DNA of 64,000 nt, taken from Rhizobium redzepovicii (GTDB taxonomy: Bacteria; Pseudomonadota; Alphaproteobacteria; Rhizobiales; Rhizobiaceae). This document shows positions 8,924-18,083 of this stretch, piece by piece; position 1 is the first letter of the stretch; the number at the start of each line of letters is the position of its first letter. The stretch is taken from assembly GCF_019793435.1 (NCBI RefSeq), contig NZ_JAILYH010000004.1:248001-312000 (forward strand), read 5' to 3'. Position numbers and translations under genes: made by a program. The notes under the pieces are model-generated. The model did no database searches and was not told the origin of the DNA. It saw only the letters and a program-made list of their open reading frames with translations.

Positions 8924-9295
8924 ATGTTCAACTTTGACGACGCAAACAAGAAGAGCAAGGAAGCCGTTGATACGGCGCTGAGAACCTATTCGGATACGAC
9001 CAGGGGCTTTCAGGCGATCGCTGCCGAAGCTGCGGATTATTCGAAGAAATCCTTTCAGGACGCGGTTACGCATTTCGAAACGCTGGCTGGCGTCAAGAGC
9101 TTCGAGGCGGCTTTCGAACTTCAGACCAACTACGTCAAGTCCTATTTCGAAGGTCTCGTTTCCGAGACGACGAAGCTCAGCGAGATGTATGCCGATCTCG
9201 CCAAATCCGCTTACAAGCCCTATGAAGCGCCGATCGCCGCTGCCGTCGCCAAGACCAGCCGGCAGGCGCAGCCTTCCACACCAGCCGCTGCATGA
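8924..9295 (+). CDS. Phasin family protein
   Basis: 123-residue protein of the phasin_2 family, which coats polyhydroxybutyrate granules. It is almost entirely amphipathic helix, with recognisable segments FNFDDANKKSKEAVDTALRTY and FEAAFELQTNYVKSYFEGL, and an Ala/Pro-rich tail. The ATG at 8924 follows a good ribosome site; an upstream in-frame GTG at 8792 is unlikely because that extension lies in an AT-rich, regulatory-looking region. Monocistronic: terminators lie on both sides. Probably induced when carbon storage is active. Confidence 0.88.
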   Translation: MFNFDDANKKSKEAVDTALRTYSDTTRGFQAIAAEAADYSKKSFQDAVTHFETLAGVKSFEAAFELQTNYVKSYFEGLVSETTKLSEMYADLAKSAYKPYEAPIAAAVAKTSRQAQPSTPAAA

Positions 9296-9339
9296 ATTGA
9301 TTGCGACGGCGCAACCTGCGCTACATATTGAAAATTATG

Positions 9340-9370
9340 GACCGGCTACGCATCTGTAGCCGGTCTTTTT
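9340..9370 (+). terminator. Rho-independent terminator after the phasin gene
   Basis: Perfect 10-bp stem GACCGGCTAC / GTAGCCGGTC (9340-9365) with a 6-base loop, followed directly by TTTTT. The remaining bases to 9566 contain no gene; they should hold the clpS-clpA promoter. Confidence 0.92.
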
Positions 9371-9566
9371 GTTTCCACTTTATGCTGCAGTACCTCCGTG
9401 GGATTGGCCGGGGACTTTTTTGGTCTTTCCCGTGCATGCCGGCCATTTCTTGATTGCAGTGACTGACAGGGGGCTTAAAATCGGCCTATTATGAACTAAG
9501 TTAGTGTTTCAGATATTCGGCGGGAAAAGCACCCTCCCATGCTCCGCCGGATTGCTTGAGGAATGA

Positions 9567-9923
9567 ATGACAATGATCGCAAAGCCGATCCGGATGCAGA
9601 ACGACAGCGATAGGAACGGGGAGAACGGAAATCGAACCTCGGTCATCACACGCACCAAGCCGAAGACCAAGAAGCCCAATCTCTACCGCGTGCTGCTTTT
9701 GAATGACGACTACACGCCCATGGAATTCGTCATCCATATTCTGGAGCGTTTTTTTCAAAAGGATCGTGAAAGTGCCACCCGCATCATGCTCCATGTCCAT
9801 AACCACGGCGTCGGCGAATGCGGAATATTCACATACGAGGTGGCGGAAACGAAGGTCAGCCAGGTGATGGACTTCGCCCGGCAGCACCAGCATCCGCTGC
9901 AATGCGTCATGGAAAAGAAGTGA
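9567..9923 (+). CDS. clpS: ATP-dependent Clp protease adaptor ClpS
   Basis: 118-residue adaptor that delivers N-degron substrates to ClpAP. A variable charged N-terminus (residues 1-36) is followed by the ClpS core: [25 protein letters not shown], with the substrate-binding NDD motif, then [26 protein letters not shown] 9567 and ATG 9573 are both possible starts. It lies 10 bases before clpA, the usual adaptor-unfoldase operon. Confidence 0.95.
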   Translation: MTMIAKPIRMQNDSDRNGENGNRTSVITRTKPKTKKPNLYRVLLLNDDYTPMEFVIHILERFFQKDRESATRIMLHVHNHGVGECGIFTYEVAETKVSQVMDFARQHQHPLQCVMEKK

Positions 9924-9933
9924 GGATCTGAAC

Positions 9934-12426
9934 GTGCCAACATTTTCGCCTAGTTTAGAGAAGGCGCTCCATCAGGCACTGACCTTTGCCAACGAGCGGC
10001 ACCACGAATATGCGACGCTCGAGCATCTGCTGCTCGCCCTGATCGACGATGCCGATGCGGCCGCGGTCATGGGCGCCTGCAATGTCGATCTCGACGCGCT
10101 GCGCAAGACGCTCGTCGAATATGTCGATAACGAACTCTCCAATCTGATCACCGGATATGACGAGGATTCAAAGCCGACATCCGGCTTCCAGCGTGTCATC
10201 CAGCGCGCCGTGATCCATGTGCAATCGTCCGGCCGCGAGGAAGTGACCGGCGCCAACGTGCTCGTCGCGATCTTTGCCGAGCGCGAAAGCCATGCCGCTT
10301 ATTTCCTGCAGGAGCAGGAGATGACCCGCTACGACGCCGTCAACTATATCTCCCACGGCATCGGCAAGCGCCCGGGTGCTTCGGAAGCGCGGCCCCCGCG
10401 CGGCGCCGAGGAGGAAGCCGAGAGCAGCAAGCCGACGGCGCGCGGCGGCGAGGAAGAGGGCGGCCCGAAGAAGCAGCAGGATGCGCTCAAGGCCTATTGC
10501 GTCAACCTCAACGAGAAGGCCAAGGGCGGCAAGATCGACCCGCTGATCGGCCGTCACGCCGAGGTGAGCCGCACCATCCAGATCCTGTGCCGCCGTTCGA
10601 AGAACAATCCGCTCTATGTCGGCGATCCCGGCGTCGGCAAGACGGCGATCGCCGAGGGCCTGGCCAAGCGCATCGTCGAAGGCAAGGTTCCCGAAGCGCT
10701 CGCCGATGCGACGATCTTCTCGCTCGACATGGGCACACTGCTTGCCGGCACGCGCTACCGCGGCGATTTCGAGGAGCGCCTGAAGCAGGTCGTCAAGGAA
10801 CTGGAGGAATATCCGGGCGCCGTGCTGTTCATCGACGAGATCCACACGGTGATCGGCGCCGGTGCCACCTCGGGCGGCGCGATGGATGCATCGAACCTCT
10901 TGAAGCCGGCCCTGTCGTCGGGCGCGATCCGGTGCATCGGGTCGACCACCTACAAGGAGTATCGCCAGTTCTTTGAAAAGGACCGGGCGCTGGTTCGCCG
11001 ATTCCAGAAGATCGACGTCAGCGAACCGTCGATCGATGACGCGATCGAGATCATGAAGGGCCTCAAGCCCTATTTCGAAGAATATCACCACCTGCGTTAT
11101 TCCAACGATGCCATCAAGTCGGCCGTCGAACTCTCGGCCCGCTATATCTCCGACCGCAAGCTGCCGGACAAGGCGATCGACGTGATCGACGAGACGGGTG
11201 CTGCCCAGATGCTGCTCCCGCCCTCGAAGCGCCGCAAGCTGATCACCGAAAAGGAGATCGAGGCGACGGTCGCCACGATGGCGCGCATTCCGCCGAAGAC
11301 CGTCTCCAAGGATGACGAAGCGGTGCTTGCCAATCTCGAGCAGGAACTGCGCTCGGTCGTCTATGGCCAGGATATCGCCATCGAAGCGCTTTCGACCTCG
11401 ATCAAGCTGGCGCGTGCCGGCCTTCGCGAGCCGAACAAGCCGATCGGCGCCTATGTCTTCTCCGGTCCGACCGGCGTCGGCAAGACCGAGGTGGCAAAGC
11501 AGCTGGCATCGTCGCTCGGCGTCGAGCTTCTGCGCTTCGACATGTCGGAATATATGGAGCGGCACACGGTGTCGCGCCTGCTCGGGGCACCTCCCGGCTA
11601 TGTCGGCTTCGACCAGGGCGGTCTGTTGACCGATGGCGTCGACCAGCACCCGCATTGCGTGGTCCTGCTCGATGAAATCGAGAAGGCGCATCCCGACATC
11701 TACAATATCCTGCTGCAGGTCATGGACCACGGCACGCTGACCGACCATAACGGCAAGAAGATCGACTTCCGCAACGTCATCCTGATCATGACGACGAATG
11801 CGGGCGCGTCCGAAATGGCCAAGGCGGCGATCGGCTTTGGCTCGTCTAAGCGCACTGGCGAGGACGAGGAGGCGCTGACCCGCCTGTTCACACCGGAGTT
11901 CCGCAACCGTCTCGACGCGATCATTCCTTTCGCGGCACTCCCGACGGCCGTCATTCACAAGGTCGTGCAGAAGTTCATCATGCAGTTGGAGGCCCAGCTT
12001 TCCGAAAGGAACGTCACCTTCGACCTGCATGAGGACGCGATCGCCTGGCTGTCGGAAAAGGGTTACGACGAGAAGATGGGCGCCCGCCCGCTGGCCCGCG
12101 TGATCCAGGACACCATCAAGAAGCCGCTTGCCAACGAAATCCTCTTCGGCAAGCTGAAGAAGGGCGGCGTCGTCAACGTCACGGTCGGCCCGAAGGAAGA
12201 CGGCAAGCCCGGCATCGTGCTGGAGGCCATCCCGGATACGGCGCCGATCAAGCCGAAGCCGGAAGCCGAGGTCGTCCATCCCGACGCCGACGACCAGGGC
12301 GACGGCGAGCTGAAGACCAAGGCGGCGCCCAAGACTCGCGCCAAGACGGTCCCGCAGGCCGAGCCCGAGGTTCGCGACGCCCCGAAGAAGGGCAGCACGG
12401 TTCCGAAGGTTCCGCGCAAGAAGTGA
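9934..12426 (+). CDS. clpA: ATP-dependent Clp protease ATP-binding subunit ClpA
   Basis: 830-residue AAA+ unfoldase that feeds proteins to ClpP. GTG start. Domain order: two Clp N-repeats (residues 1-145), a charged linker (150-185), AAA module 1 with Walker A GDPGVGKT near residue 230, AAA module 2 with Walker A GPTGVGKT at about 511-518, and the ClpP-docking IGF loop near 633 (AAIGFGSSK). The last 60 or so residues (765-830) form a Pro/Lys/Glu/Ala-rich low-complexity tail absent from the roughly 758-residue E. coli ClpA; tails like this occur in rhizobial ClpA. A terminator follows the stop. Confidence 0.97.
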   Translation: MPTFSPSLEKALHQALTFANERHHEYATLEHLLLALIDDADAAAVMGACNVDLDALRKTLVEYVDNELSNLITGYDEDSKPTSGFQRVIQRAVIHVQSSGREEVTGANVLVAIFAERESHAAYFLQEQEMTRYDAVNYISHGIGKRPGASEARPPRGAEEEAESSKPTARGGEEEGGPKKQQDALKAYCVNLNEKAKGGKIDPLIGRHAEVSRTIQILCRRSKNNPLYVGDPGVGKTAIAEGLAKRIVEGKVPEALADATIFSLDMGTLLAGTRYRGDFEERLKQVVKELEEYPGAVLFIDEIHTVIGAGATSGGAMDASNLLKPALSSGAIRCIGSTTYKEYRQFFEKDRALVRRFQKIDVSEPSIDDAIEIMKGLKPYFEEYHHLRYSNDAIKSAVELSARYISDRKLPDKAIDVIDETGAAQMLLPPSKRRKLITEKEIEATVATMARIPPKTVSKDDEAVLANLEQELRSVVYGQDIAIEALSTSIKLARAGLREPNKPIGAYVFSGPTGVGKTEVAKQLASSLGVELLRFDMSEYMERHTVSRLLGAPPGYVGFDQGGLLTDGVDQHPHCVVLLDEIEKAHPDIYNILLQVMDHGTLTDHNGKKIDFRNVILIMTTNAGASEMAKAAIGFGSSKRTGEDEEALTRLFTPEFRNRLDAIIPFAALPTAVIHKVVQKFIMQLEAQLSERNVTFDLHEDAIAWLSEKGYDEKMGARPLARVIQDTIKKPLANEILFGKLKKGGVVNVTVGPKEDGKPGIVLEAIPDTAPIKPKPEAEVVHPDADDQGDGELKTKAAPKTRAKTVPQAEPEVRDAPKKGSTVPKVPRKK

Positions 12427-12444
12427 GCTTTCCTCGTTGAATTG

Positions 12445-12472
12445 AAAAAGGCCGCGTCATCGCGGCCTTTTT
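12445..12472 (+). terminator. Rho-independent terminator after clpA
   Basis: AAAAAGGCCGCG-TCAT-CGCGGCCTTTTT: 7-bp GC core with a 4-base loop, extended by A/T pairs. The symmetry means it can also terminate leftward transcription from the convergent HIT gene. Confidence 0.93.
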
Positions 12473-12518
12473 CCGTTTCTGCTCTTTCCGTAGCCTCTGT
12501 CTCGCTTCGGGATCAATG

Positions 12519-12944
12519 TCAGGCCAGTGCCGCCCGGATCTTTTCTGCATGAGCGGCAAGCACGGCGCCATCTTCCATCTTGCCGGAGTGCGGCTTGAGT
12601 GCGGCGCCCTCGTGGCGCGGGATGACGTGGAAATGCAAATGAAAGACCGTCTGCCCGGCGGCCGGTTCGTTGAACTGGGCGACGAACACGCCGTCGGCGT
12701 CGAAGACGTCCTTAACTGCATTGGCAATCTTCTGGACGACGGTAATCGCATGGGTGAGGGTGGCTGGATCGGCATCGAGAATATTGCGCGACGCCGCCTT
12801 CGGCACGACGAGCACATGGCCCGGCGCTTGCGGCATCACATCCATGAAGGCGACGGTATGCTGATCCTCGTAGATACGGTGCGAGGGAATTTCGCCGCGC
12901 AGGATCTTGGCGAAGATATTGTTGTCGTCATAGGCGCTGGTCAT
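12519..12944 (-). CDS. HIT family (histidine triad) protein
   Basis: 141-residue nucleotide hydrolase or transferase of the HIT superfamily. The histidine triad FHLHFHVIPR has His102, His104 and His106, the last being the catalytic residue position. The N-terminal FAKILRGEIPSHRIYED is the common Hint-type start. It probably hydrolyses adenosine 5'-phosphoramidates or similar nucleotides. It is convergent with clpA and lies 53 bases after the COG3146 gene, possibly co-transcribed. Confidence 0.93.
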   Translation of the reverse strand: MTSAYDDNNIFAKILRGEIPSHRIYEDQHTVAFMDVMPQAPGHVLVVPKAASRNILDADPATLTHAITVVQKIANAVKDVFDADGVFVAQFNEPAAGQTVFHLHFHVIPRHEGAALKPHSGKMEDGAVLAAHAEKIRAALA

Positions 12945-12997
12945 CGCGAAATCTCCTCATTTCCTCTTGATCGGGTAACGCCGCCGGCAGGGCGGCG

Positions 12998-14188
12998 TCA
13001 ATCCTCCTGCTGGCGCTCGCCTTTGCGGAACGGGCTGTGCTCGCTCAGCAGCTCGCTCATCTGTTCCACATCGGCGCGCTCGCGGGCGAGATAGTCGCCG
13101 ATCGCCCGGCGAAGCCCGGCATGGGCGACATAATGGGCCGAATGCGTCGTCACCGGCAGGTAGCCGCGGGCGAGCTTGTGTTCGCCTTGAGCACCGGCCT
13201 CGACCCGCTTCAACCCTTTCGATAGGGCAAAGTCGATCGCCTGATGATAACAGACCTCGAAATGCAGGAAGGGATGATCCTCGACGCAGCCCCAGTGACG
13301 GCCATAGAGCGTATCGCCGCCGATGAAGTTGATGGCGCCGGCGATATAGCGTCCGTCACGCTTGGCCATGACAAGCAGGATGTCGTCGGCCATGCGCTCG
13401 CCGATCAGCGAGTAGAACTTGCGGGTGAGGTAGGGCCGGCCCCATTTGCGCCCACCGGTATCCATGTAGAACTTGAAGAACTGGTCCCAGATGCGTTCCG
13501 TCAGGTCACGGCCGGTCAGCCATTCGATGCTGATGCCGTTTTCGAGCGCGGCGCGCCGCTCCTTGCGCAATGCCTTGCGTTTGCGCGACGCGAGCGTTTC
13601 GAGAAATGCCTCATGATTGGCATAGCCGTCATTGATGAAATGGAACTGCTGGTCGGTGCGGTGCAGATAGCCGTCCATCTCGAAGACGCCGATCTCCTCA
13701 TCGGGCACGAAGGTGACATGGGCAGACGAGATGCCGAGTCGGCGCACGACCTCCTTCAGGCTTTCGGCGATCGCGCTCTGGATCGGCAGCCGCTGCAGTC
13801 CCTCGGCGACGAGAAGACGAGGCCCCGTCGCCGGGGTGAAGGGGATCGAGCATTGGAGTTTGGGATAATACCGCCCCCCCGCCCGCTCGAACGCATCGGC
13901 CCAGCCATGGTCGAAGACATATTCGCCCTGGCTGTGGCTCTTGAGGTAGCCGGGCAGCGCGCCGATCAGTTCGCCGCGCTCGGTCTCGAGCAGCAGGTGG
14001 TGGCCGAGCCAGCCGGTCTCGGCGCTGGCCGAACCGGACTCTTCCAGCGAAGACAAAAAGGCGTGCGAGACGAAGGGGTTATAGGCAAGCGTCGGGCAAG
14101 TCTTCGATGCCCCGGAAAGCCTGGACCAGCTCTCCGGGGAAATCGCGGTGAAGGAGCGTTCTACGCGAATGGATAGTTCATCGGTCAT
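12998..14188 (-). CDS. COG3146 / DUF482 FemAB-like GNAT-fold protein
   Basis: 396-residue protein of the COG3146 (DUF482) family, often annotated as GNAT family N-acetyltransferase or peptidogalycan-biosynthesis protein. Motifs visible are CPTLAYNPFVSHAFLSSLEESG near residue 35, YVFDHGWADAFERAGGRYYPKLQ near 92-115, and the C-terminal FLHFEVCYHQAIDFAL ... GAQGEHKLARGYLP, the most conserved part of the family. No signal peptide. Biochemical function is not established. It is followed by the HIT gene and preceded by the GDPD-RidA pair on the same strand. Confidence 0.85.
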   Translation of the reverse strand: MTDELSIRVERSFTAISPESWSRLSGASKTCPTLAYNPFVSHAFLSSLEESGSASAETGWLGHHLLLETERGELIGALPGYLKSHSQGEYVFDHGWADAFERAGGRYYPKLQCSIPFTPATGPRLLVAEGLQRLPIQSAIAESLKEVVRRLGISSAHVTFVPDEEIGVFEMDGYLHRTDQQFHFINDGYANHEAFLETLASRKRKALRKERRAALENGISIEWLTGRDLTERIWDQFFKFYMDTGGRKWGRPYLTRKFYSLIGERMADDILLVMAKRDGRYIAGAINFIGGDTLYGRHWGCVEDHPFLHFEVCYHQAIDFALSKGLKRVEAGAQGEHKLARGYLPVTTHSAHYVAHAGLRRAIGDYLARERADVEQMSELLSEHSPFRKGERQQED

Positions 14189-14266
14189 GGGGCAGATGCG
14201 AAGCCTGTGGTAGGATGATCTCGGCTCTGCCTCAGTCTGCGCATGATCTTGGCCAAAAAGCGAGCG

Positions 14267-14986
14267 TCAAACCGCCACACGCGGGTCGAAGCCCTCGAAG
14301 GTCATCTGGTCCGCGTTGGCGAAGGTGAGCCGGCGCGCTTCTTCGTCGCGCACCGTCCAGGTGATGACGGGGATGCCCTTCTCACGTTCGCCTGTGATGA
14401 AGGCGTTCGGCAGGTCGTCATAATAATAGGAGATGAAATCGAGACCGATCTCCATCGCCTTCGCATGCGTCGCAAACTCCTCCGGTGTGTTGCCGTTGGC
14501 GGTAAGACCAAGCGGGTAGGGGGCGTCAAGCGCCTTCAGATCGCGCAGCAGCCAGTGGTCGAAGCTCATCAGCGCCACCTTGCCCTGATAATCCTGAAGC
14601 ACTTCGAGCACGGCTTCTGCAAATCCCTCGTCATCGGCCTCGCGGCCCTTCAGCTCCAGCACCAGCGGCACCTTGCCCTGGACGAGATCGAGAAGCTGGC
14701 GGAGCGTCGGCACCTTGTCTCCAGTGCCGCCGACGGCGATCAGTCCGAGCTCACGGGAGGTGCGCTCGCGGATGTCGCCCGGAAGATTGCAGAGCCGCTG
14801 CAGGTCCTCGTCGTGAAAGACGACCGGCACGCCGTCGGAGGCGTAATGCAGGTCGCATTCGATCGCAAAGCCCGCTTCGACGGCACGTGAAAAGGCCGAA
14901 AGCGTGTTTTCCCAGACGAGCTTATTGAGGTCGTGATAGCCGCGATGGGCGACGGGCACGTCCCGAATCCAGGCCGCATTGGTCAT
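14267..14986 (-). CDS. Glycerophosphodiester phosphodiesterase
   Basis: 239-residue GDPD enzyme, expected to hydrolyse glycerophosphodiesters to sn-glycerol-3-phosphate and an alcohol. The metal/catalytic motifs are VAHRGYHD, ENTLSAF, and ECDLHYASDGVPVVFHDEDL. No signal peptide, so probably cytoplasmic. Its ATG overlaps the stop of the upstream RidA gene by 4 bases (ATGA), indicating a coupled two-gene unit. Confidence 0.92.
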   Translation of the reverse strand: MTNAAWIRDVPVAHRGYHDLNKLVWENTLSAFSRAVEAGFAIECDLHYASDGVPVVFHDEDLQRLCNLPGDIRERTSRELGLIAVGGTGDKVPTLRQLLDLVQGKVPLVLELKGREADDEGFAEAVLEVLQDYQGKVALMSFDHWLLRDLKALDAPYPLGLTANGNTPEEFATHAKAMEIGLDFISYYYDDLPNAFITGEREKGIPVITWTVRDEEARRLTFANADQMTFEGFDPRVAV

Positions 14987-15453
14987 TCCGCGATTTCCAT
15001 GATAGCATCGATCTCGACGGCGGCGTTCAGCGGCAGGGCGGCCATGCCGACGGCGGCACGAGCATGTTTGCCGGCCTCGCCGAGCACGCCGGCAATCAGG
15101 TTCGAAGCGCCGTTGATGACGAGATGCTGCTCGACGAAGTCGGGCGCCGAGGCGACAAAGCCGTTCAGCTTGATGACGCGCCGGATGCGGCCGAGATCGC
15201 CGCCAAGTGCTGCCTTCGCCTGGGCTAGGATGTTGATGGCGCAGAGCTCGGCGCCGCGCTGGCCGCTCGCAACGTCCACGGTCTTGCCGAGATGGCCGGA
15301 GACGGCGATCTTGCCGCCTTCGAGCGGCAGCTGGCCGGAGATGTAGAGGAGATTGCCGCTGATGACGTAAGGAACGTAATTTGCAGCAGGCGCTGCGGCT
15401 TCGGGCAGGGTTATCCCCATCTCAGTCAGGCGCTTTGCAATTTCATCCGACAT
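14983..15453 (-). CDS. RidA family protein (reactive intermediate deaminase)
   Basis: 156-residue YjgF/YER057c/RidA-family protein. RidA proteins hydrolyse reactive enamine/imine products of PLP dehydratases. The core shows NLLYISGQLPLEGG, the GAELCAINILAQAKAALG helix and KLNGFVASAPDFVEQHLVINGASNL. It belongs to the longer RidA subgroup, where the canonical catalytic Arg is not always kept, so deaminase activity is uncertain. ATG 15453 (MSDEIAKRLTE) is preferred to an upstream ATG at 15477. It overlaps the GDPD gene by 4 bases. Confidence 0.88.
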   Translation of the reverse strand: MSDEIAKRLTEMGITLPEAAAPAANYVPYVISGNLLYISGQLPLEGGKIAVSGHLGKTVDVASGQRGAELCAINILAQAKAALGGDLGRIRRVIKLNGFVASAPDFVEQHLVINGASNLIAGVLGEAGKHARAAVGMAALPLNAAVEIDAIMEIAE

Positions 15454-15589
15454 TTTCGTCTCCGCTTTTGTTGTCAATTCTTCAAAAATTATGCATCAAG
15501 ACTAGAATCTTTAATATGACAGGTTCGAGCCTCGATTTGGCCGAAAGCGTTCTTATAACATCGCGACCGAGTCCAACAGGAGTTAATGA

Positions 15590-16426
15590 ATGTTCCGATC
15601 AGGTCTTGTCGCTCTGCTTTTCGCCAGCGTTTCCGCCAATGCATGGGCGGCCGCGCCCGCGGTAAGCGCTGCGATCGCGACCGGCCTCGTCGCACATCGC
15701 GCGGTCTACGATCTGGAACTGAAGGACGCCTCTGACCGCTCCGGCATTGCCGGCATGTACGGTCGCATGGTCTATGAGTTCGACGGCAGCTATTGCCAGG
15801 GCTTCACCACCAACTTCCGCTTCGTGACGCAGATCGACACCGGCGACAGCGTCCGCGTCAGCGACCAGCAGACGAAGACCTTCGAGAATCTCAAAGACGG
15901 CAAGTTCACCTTCGACACCAAATCCTTCACCGACCAACAGCTCGACAAAGAGGTCAACGGTGCGGCTCAGGATCAGCCGGACGGGGTCAAGGTCGATCTC
16001 AAGCAACCGTCGAGCCGCGAACTGCAGCTTGCCGAAAGCCGGTTCCCGACCGAACATATGCTCGACGTGATCCAGAACGCAAAGGACGGCAAGCGCTTCT
16101 TCGAGGCCCGCGTCTTCGACGGCTCGGATGACGGCGACAAGTCGCTGGTGACGACGACGATCGTTGGCAAACAGGAGACGCCGGTTGCCGAGGAGGCAGA
16201 TTCCGGAAATGCCGGCGCTTTCTCCAAGACGGCCTTCTGGCCGGTGACGATCGCCTATTTCAACGAGAATGCAAAATCCGACGCTCTGCCGGTCTACCGT
16301 ATGTCGTTCAAGCTCTATGAGAACGGCATCACGCGCGACCTGACCATGGATTACGGCGATTTCGTTCTGACCGGCAAGCTCGCAAAGCTCGAGCTGCTCG
16401 ACCGCAAGGCCGAGGTTTGCAAGTAA
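15590..16426 (+). CDS. eipB: Cell envelope integrity protein EipB (DUF1849)
   Basis: 278-residue periplasmic protein of the DUF1849/EipB family, needed for envelope integrity in Brucella. It has a signal peptide (residues 1-22, ending ANAWA-AAP), then beta-rich sequence (HRAVYDLELKDASDRSGIAGMYGRMVYEF). Cys69 (GSYCQGF) and Cys277 (AEVCK, next to last) match the conserved disulfide pair of Brucella EipB. It is read divergently from the RidA gene. No downstream partner is apparent. Confidence 0.9.
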   Translation: MFRSGLVALLFASVSANAWAAAPAVSAAIATGLVAHRAVYDLELKDASDRSGIAGMYGRMVYEFDGSYCQGFTTNFRFVTQIDTGDSVRVSDQQTKTFENLKDGKFTFDTKSFTDQQLDKEVNGAAQDQPDGVKVDLKQPSSRELQLAESRFPTEHMLDVIQNAKDGKRFFEARVFDGSDDGDKSLVTTTIVGKQETPVAEEADSGNAGAFSKTAFWPVTIAYFNENAKSDALPVYRMSFKLYENGITRDLTMDYGDFVLTGKLAKLELLDRKAEVCK

Positions 16427-16570
16427 GCCTGCAAAGCTTTTCCAACTGTCATAAAACTGTATCATAAAGTTCATTATTGTGCGGCGACCAGCGTCTTCCG
16501 TCGTCCTGCTTTTCGGGTCGGTGTGATCCTAGCGGCCAGTCCATCGTGACAAGGCCTGCTTATTGCGAAG

Positions 16571-16843
16571 ATGGGTCTCCAGGCGATTACCTTTCGCAAG
16601 CCTGGAAAGCCCGCCTCGCTGACCGTCGTCGACGAGAACGCCGATCGGCTGATCGAGGCGCTGGTGAGCCCGAAGCTGCAGGAACTGGCCTGGACGAGGC
16701 ACGGCTTCGGCGGTCCGCCAGGAGCCGCCGCCGGCACCGCCGACAGCGCAATCGGCAGCCTGCTGCCGGCCGAGGTCGATGCCGTCCTGCCGATGCCGGA
16801 CGCCGAGCTGATGCTGTCGCTGCTGACGATGCTGGCAAGCTGA
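16571..16843 (+). pseudogene. Possible gene fragment or small hypothetical protein
   Basis: 90 codons from ATG 16571 with strong third-position GC bias, so this stretch has been, or is, protein-coding. The product reads as part of a larger protein (VDENADRLIEALVSPKLQELAWTRHGFGG ... LPAEVDAVLPMPDAELMLSLLTML) with no initiation region of its own: no convincing ribosome site precedes the ATG. It vaguely recalls the C-terminal half of a solute-binding protein, but I cannot name a family. It may be a decayed remnant or an intact small protein. The rest of 16427-17076 holds no other convincing gene and should contain the rpsB promoter and leader. Confidence 0.35.
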
Positions 16844-17076
16844 GCGGACGCATGCGAAGGGCGGGGCAGCGGCTGAATTTCTCGGCATAAACCTTGTTTG
16901 TCTGCCGATTGGAATGTTTTCCTTGCTTTTATGCCGGACGGAATGTATGGGCAGCGGCATTCCACACGTAAGGCATGGGATTGTCCGGGAGAAATCCGGA
17001 TCGTTCCGCCCGGTGGCATTCTCGAAGAGGATGCTGTTCGCCTTGCGGAGGTTCAACCGGAAAAGGATACAAAGGC

Positions 17077-17844
17077 ATGGCATTGCCCGATTTCTCTATG
17101 CGCCAGCTTCTCGAAGCAGGCGTCCACTTCGGTCACCAGACGCACCGCTGGAACCCGAAGATGAAGCCGTACATCTTCGGCGATCGTAACAACATCCACA
17201 TCATCGACCTGGCTCAGACCGTTCCGATGCTGTCGCGCGCCCTGCAGGTCGTCAGCGATACCGTTGCCCGCGGCGGCCGCGTTCTCTTCGTCGGCACCAA
17301 GCGCCAGGCGTCCGAGATCATCGCCGACAGCGCCAAGCGTTCGGCCCAGTACTACGTCAACTCGCGCTGGCTCGGCGGCATGATGACGAACTGGAAGACG
17401 ATTTCCAACTCGATCCAGCGCCTGCGCAAGCTCGATGAGATCCTCAACGGCGAAGCCCAGGGCTTCACCAAGAAGGAACGCCTGAACCTCGAGCGCGAGC
17501 GTGAAAAGCTCGACAAGGCTCTCGGCGGTATCCGCGATATGGGCGGCACTCCGGACCTGATGTTCATCATCGACACCAACAAGGAAAAGATCGCGATCGA
17601 CGAAGCCAAGCGCCTCGGCATCCCGGTCGTTGCCATCATCGACTCGAACTGCGACCCGGACCTGATCGACTATCCGATCCCGGGCAACGACGACGCATCG
17701 CGCGCCATCGCTCTTTACTGCGAGCTGATCTCCCGCGCGGCCATCGACGGCATTGCGCGTCAGCAGAGCTCTTCCGGCCGCGATCTCGGCGCATCCTCCG
17801 AAGTTCCGGTCGAGCCGGCTCTCGAAGAAGCAGCCGAAGGCTGA
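17077..17844 (+). CDS. rpsB: 30S ribosomal protein S2
   Basis: 255-residue small-subunit protein S2. It starts [21 protein letters not shown] with the S2 signature, followed by the conserved [14 protein letters not shown] and [11 protein letters not shown] segments. ATG 17077 is chosen over an upstream in-frame codon at 16975 because family members begin here. The C-terminal tail is Ser/Glu/Ala rich. First gene of the rpsB-tsf-pyrH-frr block. Confidence 0.98.
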
Positions 17845-18083
17845 TGAAAGCTGGCGGATCGAAAGGTCCGCCAAAGCTTGCATGACTGGGAAAGGCCGCT
17901 CGCGACTCATCGAAGTTCGGCGGCCTTGCCTGTTTCAGGGCGAGGGCATCAGGCTCTTTGCCAGATAAGTTTCGTTATGACGCGTCTTCATCACGCTGTC
18001 ATACATACAGGTACATTTCGTGCCTCAATCCGGTGCCGCGCCGCGCTTTGCGGCCCACCGTATGAACCGACAAGAGGAAGCTA
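17845..18083 (+). promoter_or_regulatory. rpsB-tsf intergenic hairpins
   Basis: The 239-base gap contains a stem around 17852-17872 (GGCGGA/TCCGCC) and a second at 17894-17925 (GGCCGC/GCGGCC). Neither has a long T-run, so they may be partial attenuators setting the S2 : EF-Ts ratio, followed by a possible internal tsf promoter before the ribosome site AGAGGAAG at about 18072. Confidence 0.45.

Noticed and set aside
10168..12279. Long open frame on the minus strand opposite clpA (703 codons)
   Set aside because: It mirrors the clpA codon bias; the product is Arg/Asp/His-rich with no domain, and clpA on the plus strand has all its motifs.
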